In this document: piece by piece, positions 37,239 to 49,420 of the stretch
Numbering within the stretch: position 1 is the first letter of the stretch
How the letters are laid out: each line of letters begins with the position of its first letter
NCBI RefSeq assembly: GCF_910596095.1
Contig: NC_056539.1
Span: 13,278,501-13,342,500 of the forward strand
Origin: Thunnus maccoyii
Taxonomy: Eukaryota > Chordata > Actinopteri > Scombriformes > Scombridae
Direction: 5' to 3'
DNA: 64,000 nucleotides
Notes under the pieces: model-generated
What the model was told of the DNA's origin: nothing
Database searches by the model: none
What the model saw: only the letters and a program-made list of their open reading frames with translations
Translations under genes and position numbers: made by a program

Positions 37239-40200
37239 GAGCAGGTGAGCCAGCTCTCATCCCTGGTGGAGTCTCAACTGCAGTACCACAGACAGGCCGT
37301 GCAGGTGCTGGAGGAGCTTTCTGACAAACTTCGAGACAGGTGCAGTAATGAAACCTGACACAGCTGTGCAGCTTTCTGCTTGTTGCTGCTCGAGTGTGGT
37401 TGTGATCCAGTCACGCCATCTTCGAACATCATTTTGTATTTGGCATAGAGGTTTGTAAACGTAAAACTCAACTCAGTTTATCTTCTTTTTTTTTTTTTTT
37501 TAACAGGATGAATGAGGCCCAATCTCGACCAAGACGTGAATACACACCGAAACCCAAACCTATCTTTGACTTCGGAGACAACAACCATTCAAATGGTGGT
37601 TACTCAACCTCAATGGCCCCTCCACCTTCACGTAACTCAGGTAAGATACAGTAGTCTGCAATGGAGACTAAATATCCATTGGTGTTGATTTAACATCAAC
37701 ATTTTGCCATGAACACTTTTTTGTATGAGGAGACTGGCTGTATGGTTGGCCAAAGAGAACGTATGGTGTCTGAGAACAAAAAAACCTTTCTCTGCATTAT
37801 TTTGTATTCATCCTTACAATTGCGTCACTCTCAAAGCCACACAAAAGGGCATCATAAAATATGTGGAAAAGAGCCACCATACCAGAGGTCCAACAACAAC
37901 AAAGCGTCCAGCTGTTTCCACACACACAGAAGATGGACTGAGCCATATTGGCTTGCTGAAGAGCTGCAACCAATAAGTAGCACTGAGCAGAAATATGTTA
38001 AACACATTCAGTGTTTTTTCTCTAGTCTTGTAAATAGAGGTGTGCACTGAACTTTTGAAATGTACCCAGTCATTGACCATGAGAAAATGGACGTGTGTTT
38101 CTGTGTGAGGGGGAGGGGTGTGTGTGTGTTTCTGTGTGTGTCATGTCATCTGGCTGGCCTTCCTCCAACTGACCTTGTTCCCCTTTCCTGTTGTGACATC
38201 ATCAGAGCCATCGTTTCACTTGGCCAGATTGTCCTTTCGGAAGCCCAGATTGTGTGAGTCACAGGTTGTGTGGGCCATTTTTTTTTTTTTTTTTGTGGTC
38301 TTGAAATGGTCCAGTGTGCTTGCACAGCTTCTGGTGTGAAATGTAGGAAGTAGGATGTAAGTTGCCTCTCACTGGTGGTTTACTGTGCATGTCTAGTGCC
38401 ATAGCATGTACATTGTGTGCTTGTGTATCAAATACACATCCTGTCCTTTTTAGATACTGCTATCTAACTTGCTGAAAGTTCAGCTCTGCAAATGCTGGCT
38501 TAGTCCACATTTGATTTACACATGTGGCCACAAAACAACAATCAAGATACTGATACTCTTACTGTGAGAACTACTGTTTTTTTATTCAACGGTTTGAAAT
38601 TCAACAGGATATTGCCACACAGGATATTTATATTGTACATTTTTAAAGATATTTCAGTCAGGTTTTAGAGCTCTGCACAGAAGCTACACTACTGAAAGTT
38701 ACTGACTTCTTCCCTGTAGCTGACTTTCTGGCTGCTGTAATGAAAGTTTAGATCTTAGCACAGCCTGTCTTAGTTTATATACAAAACCATGACGGGACTA
38801 ATGTTTCAGTCCTTACAACTACATTAATGTCCTTGTCGTAAGCCTTTGAATACAGGTGGCAGGTTGAACACTGAATGACACATAGAGCATCTGAACATAA
38901 GGTGTAATGTTTGGTTTCAGCATCCTCTAACACTGTTTTATTTACTAACTTGTATTGTGTGAGATTTTGGCTTTTTCTTGTTAGAACACATTTTGTTGAT
39001 TAATGAAGTTAGTTAAGTTATTAGTGGCATTTGTTTACATACTAATGTAGCCTGTAGTAGTAATTGTCTCTTTTTTTTTTGTAGAAAACCAAATTTGGTT
39101 TGTTGAGTTTCTGAATGTAACAATTATGAAACACATTCAGCATTCATCACATTTCTTTTGTTACACATTGATTACAGTATGTCTGTATTTCAATTTTTGT
39201 CCCTACCTGTGAAGAGCAAAGTATATGGATCATCATCCATAATCTGACTTCATGTGTAAATTATTTTGAAGCCAGGGGACAATATGGAGTAAATCTCTTA
39301 ACTTTAGAGCAGCTTGCTGCATATATCACATGTTCATATTAATGAGAAACTAACTTTTTTTTTTTTGAATTGCTGTGAAATTTACTTACACCAGCAGTGT
39401 GTTGTGTGATGTTGACTATTTCAACATCACACATATTCATCAACTATATTTCCTTATAAATTCATTTTTACTGGTTATCGAAGGAAGTAGACAAAATCAA
39501 CATTTCATTAAGACTGTTATTATTTTTGAAGTGGCCAAACAGAAAAGTGGGTCACATTAAGTTACATGCTAATCGCTTTATTTATCAACTTGTCATATCA
39601 GAGAGATGATTTCCAGTCCCTTTTAACTTGTTTAATTCACTTTGGAGAAATATTTGTAATTGTAATTAAATTGCTTCAGATTCTGTCCTTTTTCACAAAG
39701 TGTTAACATTAATTCTGCTGCTGTAGTTTGATACAGTAGGGAGTAAAAACACAGAGAATGAGCCACCAAAGCTTTCCCCATCTCTAGCCTGCCCAGCAGT
39801 TCGTGGAGTAAACCTTGATACAATGAGAAAATTGTTTGGAGACAAAAAAGCCTAGTTTGTCTGTGCATGGAGCCTTACTCTCCTCTGCTGATCTATGTGA
39901 GGTCACACAGAGAGGGAAAGATGGAGGAAATGATATAGAACAGTCTAACAGAAACCTGGTGTCCAAGGATGTTTTGGTTTTTGGTCAAAGATTCACTTTG
40001 TCAGCACTAATGAGTTTGTTACGCATTGCTGTGTTACTCATGATCTGACTCTATCAGATACTAGTGTTGTACTAACATAAACGCATTACTAAATTATGAA
40101 CTGATTTTCCTCCTTTTCTCCGTATTTGTGTTTTTTCTTAGCCCCGGAGCAGCCGAGCTGTAAGGCGCTGTACGACTTCGAGCCAGAAAACGAGGGCGAG

Positions 40201-40335
40201 CTAGGCTTCCGCGAGGGCGACATCATCACCCTGACCAATCAGATCGACGAGAACTGGTATGAGGGAATGCTGAACAGCCAGTCGGGATTCTTCCCTCAAA
40301 ACTACGTCGAGGTCCTTGTTCCGTTGCCACACTAA
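26693..40335 (+). CDS. sh3gl1: endophilin A2 (N-BAR plus SH3 protein)
   Basis: Membrane-curvature protein that binds dynamin, synaptojanin and other Pro-rich partners in clathrin-mediated and fast endophilin-mediated endocytosis. Constant exons: 26693-26737, 32759-32827, 33292-33364, 33457-33600, 33893-34026, 34276-34434, 37236-37339, 37507-37640, 40142-40335, giving 351 aa with all junctions in frame. Residues 1-20 form the amphipathic helix H0 ([20 protein letters not shown]). The BAR domain runs to about 247, with [27 protein letters not shown] and [19 protein letters not shown]. The SH3 domain is 292-351 with ALYDF (296-300), NWYEG (325-329) and the C-terminal [15 protein letters not shown] and [10 protein letters not shown](A)EGLLGEC favour SH3GL1 over SH3GL2 and SH3GL3, and mpnd next door matches human 19p13.3. 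Which teleost duplicate (a or b) is unknown. Confidence 0.95.
28471..28732. mobile_element. short TIR element in sh3gl1 intron 1
   Basis: Begins TAGGGCTGCAACAG and ends GTTGCAGCTGTAG, imperfect inverted ends. The interior has the AACGATTA/TTAATCGACTGATC style of a very common fish hAT-like non-autonomous family. No coding capacity. Confidence 0.6.
30808..31441. mobile_element. TIR element in sh3gl1 intron 1
   Basis: The left end GGCATGGGATGATATGA and the right end TTTATCATCCCATCCCTA are inverted complements over ATGGGATGATA. The interior repeats CACGATA-type motifs near both ends. No transposase frame is visible. Confidence 0.55.
34481..36346. mobile_element. candidate outer TIR element in sh3gl1 intron 6
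   Basis: The left end TAGGGAAGGGCAATATGG and the right end ATCCATCCCTA are inverted over TAGGGANGG, with CACGATCTTATCACGATTC just inside the left end. It encloses the hAT-like element at 35308-36097. The ends are short and diverged, so this boundary call is weak. Confidence 0.35.
35308..36097. mobile_element. hAT-like non-autonomous element, nested
   Basis: Starts CAGGGGTTCTCAACC and ends GGTTGAGAATGGCTG, inverted ends typical of vertebrate hAT elements. Flanking 8-mers CTCTAGAG and CACTAAAG agree at 6 of 8 positions, consistent with a decayed 8-bp target duplication. No intact coding region. Confidence 0.65.
37171..37233. repeat. (TG)n microsatellite abutting sh3gl1 exon 7
   Basis: Over 60 bases of pure TG end two bases before exon 7 (the acceptor reads TGTGTAG, exon begins 37236). 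The repeat occupies the place of the polypyrimidine tract. Confidence 0.97.
38206..38253 (+). CDS. sh3gl1: candidate 48-nt cassette exon of sh3gl1
   Basis: In intron 8 the acceptor TGACATCATCAG is followed by 48 bases and a consensus GTGAGT donor. Length is a multiple of three and the phase (1) matches the exon 8/exon 9 junction. Inclusion would add 16 residues (about [16 protein letters not shown]) to the linker before the SH3 domain without a stop. The protein would then be 367 aa, close to human SH3GL1 (368 aa), whose linker also carries a Ser/Arg/Pro-rich SFR-containing stretch at this point. Skipping gives 351 aa, close to SH3GL2 length. No transcript evidence is available here. Confidence 0.55.
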
Positions 40336-43065
40336 TATTAAGAGAGCGAGAGAGCTGAGAGGAGACTGATGGGAGAGGAGGAGGAGGAGGAGGATGAGGA
40401 GGAGAGCGGGAGTAGAATTAGTACAGAGGGAGGAAAGTGAAGCCAAGGGATGGTTCGCAGAATATTCAACTCTTAACGTCGTCATCACAGACGAGCACTT
40501 GTGTCATCAGGAGTTGTGGAGAGGATGGTCACGTTTCAAAGTCCAGACCAGAGTATCAACCTGTGTCACCCAAAGGTAAAAGGACTAAGATGGACACAAA
40601 ACATCATTACCCGTAATCTGACAGTGAAAAACATTTCTTGAGGACTAACTGATAAAACATGTATGAGGTTTCTTTCTTCTTTTTTTTTTTTTTTTTTTAC
40701 CACAAATTACTGATATAAAACAGAGAATTTATATTAAATCTGGTTGTTTGATGACTGAAGAGACACATTTATATCATCCTCCTGCATGACTGCAGTCTGT
40801 TTAAAACTCAGGTTGGTCACCAACTTAACAGACCATTTTCAGACTGGAGAGGCCAAGTTACTGTTATTTGTAACTTGACTGTTAATATTTTCATTTCAAA
40901 TCTTTTTTTTTGCCCCACAATGACTGGAGCTCATCTCTTGATGCCACCTGCTGGCCAGACTGAGAATGACTTTTTCCTGACTAAAAATGGAACTACACAT
41001 GACTAAAATGTGGTTTTATCTAGTTTAACCTACAGTAATAAATAAATAAATAATACTGTATCACATTTTTAATGAGAAAGACAGGCCTAAATTAGCCTCA
41101 GATTTGTGATTTATATCATTTGCAGGTATTGGCCTATTTGTAAATGCTCTTTTTTTTTAAGCTGTCAGTGATGATGGCGTCAGTGAGGGTCCCGTTTATT
41201 TCAGTATTTGATTTGTGTTCGTCTCAACTTACTACAGTAGTTTTTAAAGAGTAGAACTGCTTACTGAATATGTGAGAAAATGTTGTAATTGCACCTTGGT
41301 ACTCAAATGAGATTGATATGTGTGTGTGTGTGTGTGTATGTGTGTGTGACAGACTTAATCCACCATTACACACAGACCCAAAGTTGAATGCAGACGTTGC
41401 ACCTTTTTGTCACTTAAAGCAGGCACGTGTTTGTTGTCTAAAAAAATGCAGAATGATTTGTCAGTGATGTGGTTGTCTGCTAGTCTGTTCAATAGAGGAG
41501 ACAGAGCCAAAAAGTCTTTGAAAAATGCAATAGAAACATTTCTCTCAATGCGCCTATTTTTTTAAACTAAATACTCTATAACAGCCATATATTCATTTAG
41601 TTATGGGCCTGTTTGTCTGAGCATGTTAAGCCTTTTCTTTTACCTGCTTCAGTCGTTTGACCTGTTGTAGACACCCGTTAACTCCATGCAGTGCCTGAAT
41701 AGACGACGCTGCTGGCAGCGACTCCGTCTTTCACATTCATCACTATTTGTCCCTCTGTTACTGCCTTCCCTCGTGTCTTTGAAAATGTGAAACTCATCTT
41801 TGCTCTGCAGTTATCTGAAACTAAGTCTGACCCTGTGATTCTGATCATTCACAAAGGATCTGATTTGATTTATTTGTCGGCACGTTGGGCTGATGTAGAC
41901 AGGTTGTCTAGACAAGGCTGGCTTCTTGTTCTGGATTTAGCCACACCTGCAGATGGAGTCTAATCCAGCGTACCCTGTATGAGGGAAAGACCTGGACTGA
42001 AAGGGAAACCATCAAGGGAAAAATATGTGTAAGCTGTTGTCCATTTTGATTAATTTGGGTTATGTTTTTTTTTTTTTTTTACCAAACATGAATCTTTACC
42101 AAACATTTATTGTCAGTCCAGTTGATTTTGAATTGTCTGGGGGGGAGGGGTTAATTGTGAATGACAAATCTGTACTCTGTCACCGTTTGCAGTCTCTCTG
42201 CTCCATACGTCTGACCTTTGCCCTCCTTTTATCTGTGTTTGTCCATCACTCCACGCTGCCAAACACTTCCCCCACTCCCGAGTTTTGGGCCTCGTCTAAT
42301 ATGTTTACATCTGTGATCTTTTTACATTTCACTGCTCATATAAAGTTCAGGGTAAAGTTGAAGGACTGTAGGAGGTGCTGTCTGGATCACACTGTTGTCA
42401 AAAAAAAAAAGTCCTTGCTAGCTTTGTTTTAGTGCCTTTGGAAAAGAAAGAAAGGGGGGAACGCACCGTACAGTAACTAATACAGAAACCAAAACCTAAC
42501 CTAGCTACTTAACAAATGGTCAAGAATTTCGTTTTTCTATTTTTTGGTTTGATCTCTAGCCGTTGGCACTTTCCTGTGTAAAGATGGAATGCATGTGTGC
42601 ATATTTCTGCACGTTTATGACACTACAGGCAGTTTCCTGGATATGTGTTGTTTAGACTGTTTGGTTTGTCAGCAGACCACCAGCGGAAACTGTTTTTTTT
42701 TTTTTTTTTAATGTAGATTTTAATCCATGTCTGAAAAAAAATGTCCCACTGATTTCTTTTTTTAAAGGGCTATGTATTTGTTTAATCAGTCTTAAATGCT
42801 CCTTTGAACAGCATCATTCTGGCTCTCTATAGTATTTTTTTATATACAAGACCTTAAAACATTTTAAATTAATCCTTGCATGTAGTCCTATATTCTGCCT
42901 TGTAAATGTATGTGATAGGTTTAAGTTGTCTTTTTACTTTTGGTATCAGTACCGAATTTAACCGCAATATTTTGTCCTTTATTATCAAAGTATTTGTACT
43001 TGCTTCTTTCTCGTCCCCCATCTCCCCCTTCTTACAATAAACAAAGAGGAAAAATATTTTTTTGT
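40336..43065 (+). other. 3'UTR of sh3gl1
   Basis: It runs from the stop to the strongest downstream AATAAA (43036-43041). It begins with a GAG-rich purine tract (about 40370-40412) and has several poly-T runs and a TG tract at about 41318-41350. The AATAAATAAATAAATAA run at 41038-41054 offers an earlier polyadenylation option. Confidence 0.6.
43036..43041 (+). terminator. polyadenylation signal, sh3gl1
   Basis: AATAAA followed within about 25 bases by a T/GT-rich element (TTTTTTTGTTG). Confidence 0.55.
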
Positions 43066-44056
43066 TGTATTTGCATTTTCTGACATTAAAAATGTACTTC
43101 ATACGGTTGAACTGAGCACAAATTTTAATTTTCCTCCGGCTTCATGCACAAAACACACACAAAAACTGTTAAGTGGAGTATAATGTCTATATTTTTTAGA
43201 AGGAAATCAACAAGGTAGAGACAGTTTTGTTTAAATAGTTCCAGTGTGTATATTTTAATGCTTTTGTGGATCATCAATCAGCAGGCTTAAGGCATTGCTC
43301 TGTCTTCATACACGTTCATCACACAATCCACAGTTAGTAATAAATACAGTACAGGTAAAGAGGGAGCAAATATCTGTCCCAACAGTAGAGGGGCACATTC
43401 ACAACACAGCACACACACACACACACATACACCCGGTTCATTAGGCTACTGGATAAAAAAAAAACCTTGCTCACCACAATGTAATCACCTGCACCACATT
43501 GAAACCCTCTAATTTCACTTGAGAAACCTAAACATTCACAAAACCTATTGCAGAGTACAGTTTAGCCCAAACCAAGACACATCTGCATACTTTGCTAATG
43601 TAGTATATTTTGCCCTACTCATTTTCACTTTTTTCCCCCAAACCACGCCTCATTGGTTTCATTCTAAAAAGGCAATAACAACACATGAAATGTTTACATT
43701 GTACATATCTGGCAAGGATACTGGCACAGATAGGCACATAGGTCCATTTGTAAAAGGTATGAGGCATAAACACAGGCTGACTTCTGGTCCATAAAATCTT
43801 TTTAGTGTCCTTCTGTGAAATAATGCTTTTCAACACTCTTTAGTCTCATGTTCTCTGATCTGGTGCAGTCTGGTTTTGTGTATCAATTGTGCATTTCTCT
43901 GTTTTCATCAGTGGTTAATACAAGCTTCACAGGTTTTGTGCCTTCAGAGTCACTGAAGTGTTTGAACTCACAATAATGCTGTATCAAAAATGAAGTATTG
44001 CTCAAGGGTGAGCGTTTTCAAGGCATCTACATGTTTTTCAAGCAGGTTTTTTTTTT

Positions 44057-44062
44057 TTTATT
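44057..44062 (-). terminator. polyadenylation signal, mpnd
   Basis: TTTATT on the + strand reads AATAAA on the - strand, about 100 bases past the mpnd stop codon. It leaves about 1 kb of gene-free sequence between the convergent sh3gl1 and mpnd ends, including a short CA tract near 43410. Confidence 0.55.
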
Positions 44063-44161
44063 ACATTGTACGCTCATTGGCTCTGCGCAAAAAGGTTTTT
44101 GAAGTGGAAGGACTTTGAGACGCAGAGTGGCCACATGCACACATGCAGAGCAGATCCCCAC

Positions 44162-47100
44162 TCACTGCAGGTTGATCAGCTGACTGTAGACGTGCTCTAA
44201 GATCTGAGAGTAGGCCTGGTCTTTGGGGGCGTGGCAACTCAGGGAGCCCTGAGGAAGAAGACAAAAAAAGTCAAGACAAGTTTGGTCATGTGTGATGTCC
44301 CCAAAACAGTCTGAGGATCCAAGTAAGGGGACAGCCAGGTAGAAATCCTCTTACCTTGATCTTGTCCATCATGGTCGTATCAGGACACCAGTACTGGCTG
44401 AACTGAACGATGTCGGGAGCTGCCCTGTAGTAGTCAACCAGCAGCATCTGTAGAGGAAATAAACAGAAGCAGACAATTTTATATTGATTTACAGTACACA
44501 TCACACACATTTTGCATTTTTTTGCATCTGTATTACCATTTCATTAAGGACATCACTGGTGAGGAAGTTGTCCTGTACATAGGTGACCTCTACAGCTACT
44601 GGGATACCGTAGTCATTAGACCGTTGCTGCGGGAAAGAATATGATGATATGATGCATAGCTTTAGCTGAAACCTGAGTGCAAACATCTGTTTAAATTAAC
44701 TATGTGTAGGCCAGATGCCATTAGACATATGTGCCTATGTCCTCACCTCAGGAGGTGGAACGACCCAGAATGGGGTTATTGTGGACGCCACACCTTGATT
44801 ACCATGATAATATGGTCCTGAAAGAGAAAAAAAAGAGTCATGGCAAAGACAAAAAATACAAACTGCTGCTGACAATTTGGCAAGAATCATTATGGTACAG
44901 TACGTTTTTAAGTTGTGATATTTTACTGACATTTAATTACAATCCATTCATCACTGACTCATATCTGCCTTATTTTATTGCAAAGCATTAATTCGACTGT
45001 AAAAACGACATTTACAAAATGAAAAATGACATCACCCATGTTTCCAGCTGAGAAGCTGCTGTATGGACACTTTACTCCAATGTCATTCAAGTTCAGTATT
45101 TATAGTTTACGAAATTTAATATGCTACTATTTGTAGACACGTCACCATTTACCTTATTTCATTCTTAATGAAGTCCAATTTTTTGGGTAGTGCAACTTGC
45201 ATGTCAGTATTTCCGACCTTGCAGTAGACCTTTCTGTAATTACTGTGCATATATTATATATAATTCCTCAATCTCCTGCTTTGTAATGTATAAAGTAGCA
45301 TTTCAACAACAGTATTCAACACTATTTAATCTCATTGCATGGGAACAGTTAAGTGTCTCTTTTTAATCGAACTGTTTTCACAGCTGGCTGTGGAAGATCA
45401 TTTCCTCTGTACAGATCAATAATCTATCACATCATTCATTGATGTGCTTGCCACACTGTATGTAAAGGGAGGCACTTACCACAGATGATGCCCAGACAGG
45501 GCTGGAAGCCATTGTTTGAACCCTGCAGCCTCAGCTGGTGGTCCATCTGAGAGTCAATGTCCTGCAGAGACGGCAGAGCCGGACCTCGCGGGTGACTGTG
45601 GTACCAGCCCACCAGCGACAACCCGCGCATGAACAGGTTCTGACAGATCTGGAAGAGATTAAACATTAACCATATTCATTTGTCTTGTGTAAAAGTAAAT
45701 AAATGTTTACTACAACAGTAATTATTATGTGCACTGTTGGTTCACAGGAGAAGCTCAAATATTTTATAAATAGAATAAATTGTAATTGTTGGGACAATAT
45801 TTTGCAAATCTATAAATTGTGCAGCTGAATTTTGATGTGCAGTTGCAGTTTGCCTTTTACTGCATGTCCCAAATACAAAGTTTGTCAATCACACGTTTCT
45901 ATAATTTTGCTAACATTAGTGCACAAAGCCTAAGGGCAAGAACACCACTTTAAAGATTTCACATTTAGGTCTTTATCCCAGGACACTTCTGTCACCGCTT
46001 GTGAACTTAGAACACTTCCACAAAAACTGAATTTTAGATGTTACTAGTTAACAGAAAGTATTAAAACTCGAAGTAAGAAACACACACAAATCTCAAGGGT
46101 TAACACACTCAGCTCAGCAGCGGCAGCATTTATAGTTTATATAAGTGATGGAAACTCAAGAGTCGATTCTTCAGTTCCTGGCTTTTGGAAAGAGAGATGC
46201 ATGTTGACAAGTACTGTCTGTACAGTCCTGGGGCACAGGTAGACCTTGTGAATTTTTTAAATGGGTGTCATTCACCTTCATGTTTCCTGCGGGCATAGAG
46301 TGCATGCTGTTAGTGCAGACTGCTGATTTACTGTCCATGCATTACCTCCTCCTCAACAGCAGAAGCAGAGTCTCTGTCGGCCAGCCTGGTTCGGCAGGGA
46401 AAAGCCCTTAAAACTGTTAACACTGAAACACAGCAACCACAAAGAGAAAGTGTGAAAGTTTCTATTCTTAGCTTCTGCTAATGCGTATTTTCTGCAGTTA
46501 CTTTCTTACTCACGTTGTGTATTGGTATCCCATCGTCCTCCGAGGTATCCGACCACCTCACTGGTGGTCAGGTGACAATGGAAATCCTAATGAGAACAAA
46601 AAGCACTCGGTCTCTTAGGTGTTTTATCAGTATTTCTTAATTCTCCTTTAAATTAAATTGTTGCTTACCATTAGCAGCAGTACATTACTGGACACGGCTA
46701 CATTGAAAGGCTGGAATCTGTTGATGGCTGAGAAGGCTGACAGCTCCACTAGCGTGTGTGGATCTCTGAGGATACAAGTTACTGTCAATTTTGCTGTAAA
46801 TCACTCCATGCTGAACAAAGTGGTCCACATAACATTTCACTGATCACTCTGAATAAAAGCCGCTACCTGGCAGCATCCCTGGTGCCCAGGGTGCAATATC
46901 TGACAGGAATCCTCTCTCTGTCGGTTCTCCGTGAAACCATTACGTCTGTAACAGCCGAGATCAACACTTCAGCTTGTTTAAACCAATGTGTCTTTTACAC
47001 AAAGTTAGAAGAGAAGACAAAAAGAAGAATACCATTTAATCCAGGTTTGGTGTTTTTGTTCTTCTCATCTGCCTGCACAGCTGTTTTCCCTTCCTCTTCA

Positions 47101-48756
47101 TCCTCATCATCATCCTCCTCACTCACCAGGCTCTGCCATCACAAAAAGTAAAAACAAAAAATTTGACATATGATAATGTAGGTAAAGTGATATAGACATA
47201 TAACTCATTAGATTTTAGATTTGCACAAAATGCGTCATTACATGATCAGTTTGACCAGTCAACCTTTGCCAAGTGGTTTCATAGTAACTACTGGTTATTT
47301 TATCATCCCTCTTTCACAATCACTTCTTATTTTATTTCTCCTCCACTCTTTCTTTCCTCTTTCTGTGTGTCAAGAGTCATTTCCGACATAATCAAAAGAA
47401 GAGCTGACAGAACTCAATGTTCTTTCCACAGAATTGTATAAAAATAACTTATTTAGTTTGGTTTCTTTTTGTGTAGGTCTAAACTTAGGTCATGATTTTT
47501 AAAACACAGTAAATATGCTACTGCTTTCTGCAGTATAGTTGCTTCATTAAAAAATAAATAGAGTTTACAGATTCAACAGTTTTCCTCTCACCATGTCTGC
47601 GCTGGGCTGGTACTTGTGCAGCCAGGTGGTTTTGTACTGGACCAGCTTCTGTCCCCTGTAGCGCACAGATGCCCAGCCACAGCCAGACTTCTTGGCTGGG
47701 TTGACCAGACGCTTGCAGTGTGTTGCCCAGGCACTGGGAGAGTTGAAGATCTGGCCCGTCTCCACCCATCGGATTTTCCCGTCATTCAACAGGTCCCCGA
47801 CAAAGTTCTTCCCCTGAGGGAGCAGAATAGAGAAATGTATGCGGGGTTTACTTCTTTAAAAGCCACTGCTAGGTGACTTTTCATTGTCAGTGTATCAGAT
47901 AATCATACCAGTCTTGGTCGAGACACAAAGCAACATAACAAAACACTTAAATAAATACATTCTCACTCTTTCAAGCTGTGATGTGTGTTATTACCAGGTA
48001 GTGGATGGCCAGCACGCCGTCCCCTGGCTCCACCAGGCCGTCTTTCAGCAGCACTCGTAGGGTGATGCCTCTCCGGGTCAGCAGAGAGCCCCGGCCGGAA
48101 CTGGACCGCAGGTCTGCTTCCTCCCCTCCGCTCATCTCCTCCTCATCCTCCTCACCTCCATCCTCCACCACCTGTGGAGAGCTGGGTGGTTCTGAGCCTG
48201 AGGACATAAACACACACACACATTCACACATCAAGCAGCATTATGTGCAGGTCTGCTGGAGTGATGTAGGTGTTAAATTGTTAATGTTGCAAAGAAAAAC
48301 AACAACTATAAACTTGATATGTTATAATATATGTACTTCATTTATTCTAATTCAACGGCCTCTTGTGAAAGGTCTTCTGAATTAGCCAAGCACCTGACTC
48401 TGTGTATCAAAGTTATGTACATCAGGAGCATTAAAGTCAATGTAAATGACCATCATTCTTATTATAATGACTTTATAATGAAAGCTCTGCTGTAATGGCA
48501 GCCTGCATCATTCATAAGTGCAGCATGCTAAAATGATAGCAATCCTATCTTTAGTGAAAGGAAGCCCATGGGACCAAAAATAGCCAAAACATGATCTAAA
48601 TTGGCATTTCATTAATTACAGCTAAGCTATGCGGTTGGCCTTTGTTTCCACCTCCCATTAGGACACGGCTCTCTCCGCAAGAAGAGGCCTGCTCCCTGTT
48701 CTGTTAATTTCACTCAGAATTACAATTAAACCCCCTCTTTCATTCTTCTCACCCAT
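44162..48756 (-). CDS. mpnd: MPN domain-containing protein (RAMA plus JAMM protease)
   Basis: Predicted nuclear JAMM-class deubiquitinase; in mammals MPND has been linked to reading N6-methyladenine in DNA through its RAMA domain. Coding exons 1-13 (- strand order): 48753-48756, 47995-48197, 47592-47813, 47033-47132, 46867-46945, 46669-46765, 46514-46586, 46346-46422, 45480-45648, 44747-44817, 44537-44626, 44355-44447, 44162-44248; 454 aa (human 471), in frame throughout. RAMA spans about 43-140, including WVETGQIFNSPSAWATHC and KSGCGWASVRY. An acidic linker (about 144-175) follows. The MPN domain has the catalytic Glu E245 in SEVVGYLGG and an intact JAMM motif HSHPRGPALPSLQD (H302, H304, S312, D315). 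The C-terminus ends HVYSQLINLQ. The start codon is the last ATG of exon 1, with only four coding bases there. Every exon aligns with human MPND by eye. Confidence 0.94.
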
Positions 48757-49050
48757 ATCTCTGAAAGCGTCGGAGAGCGCCTTTAAATCCAACTCGGTCA
48801 AAAGCGGCTCCTTTCCAGGGCGCTTGAGGCTGTGCGGAGGGTTGAGCTCCGGGCAGATTTCACAGATACACTTCGCCACACTAGCTCCGGCTATTATTCA
48901 AAAACATAAAATGAAGGCGTCTGTGGCTCTGCAGTGTAGTTTCCTTGTTGTGTTGCTTTAATGTCAGCTCCCCTCCCCTTTCTTTCTCCCTCTCCTCGTC
49001 CTTGTCACTCTCCCCGTGTTCTTTTGACGTGCCATGCCGGTTTATCTGCC
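48757..49050 (-). promoter_or_regulatory. 5'UTR and promoter region of mpnd
   Basis: Exon 1 reads upstream of the ATG at 48756 through sequence open in the same frame but without another ATG back to a TGA near 48900. A TGACGTGCC (CRE-like) element lies at 49026-49034 and pyrimidine-rich DNA at 48970-49020. The exact start of transcription is unknown. Confidence 0.45.
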
Positions 49051-49420
49051 ATTATACAGACGCTCATTAGCCTTAAAATACTACACAACAACTAAAAAGG
49101 TGAAGGAATCGTGTAGGGTTAAGAAAAAACGACCTTAATGTTCTGAAAAATGTAAACGATACATAAGCTGTGGCGATATATCTGCGTTTCCTCCGGAGAG
49201 ATGAAGTGTCGCCCCGTGCGAGTGAACCACTCGTTATTTTGGCATTTAGATGGATTAAAAGTGTACAGTGAAGATTAAAGGGTCCTTGTTTATAAGGATG
49301 TTATTATAACACTACAAAGTAGTGAAGGCTAGTGATTTGCGTGGTGTTGAAACACGACCTTGTCCCGTACTCGACTATTTACAATGTGGTTTTCTTCACC
49401 ACCGCCGAGATGTTCCTTCT
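49051..49420. other. unassigned spacer right of mpnd
   Basis: About 370 bases between the mpnd promoter and the left edge of the lgals3bp-like duplication. No exon, repeat or clear motif was recognised. Confidence 0.5.

Noticed and set aside
48658-48879. mpnd starting at a GTG at 48879
   Set aside because: There is no ATG in that stretch; the ATG at 48756 has a good context and joins exon 2 in frame. Non-AUG initiation is kept only as a question.
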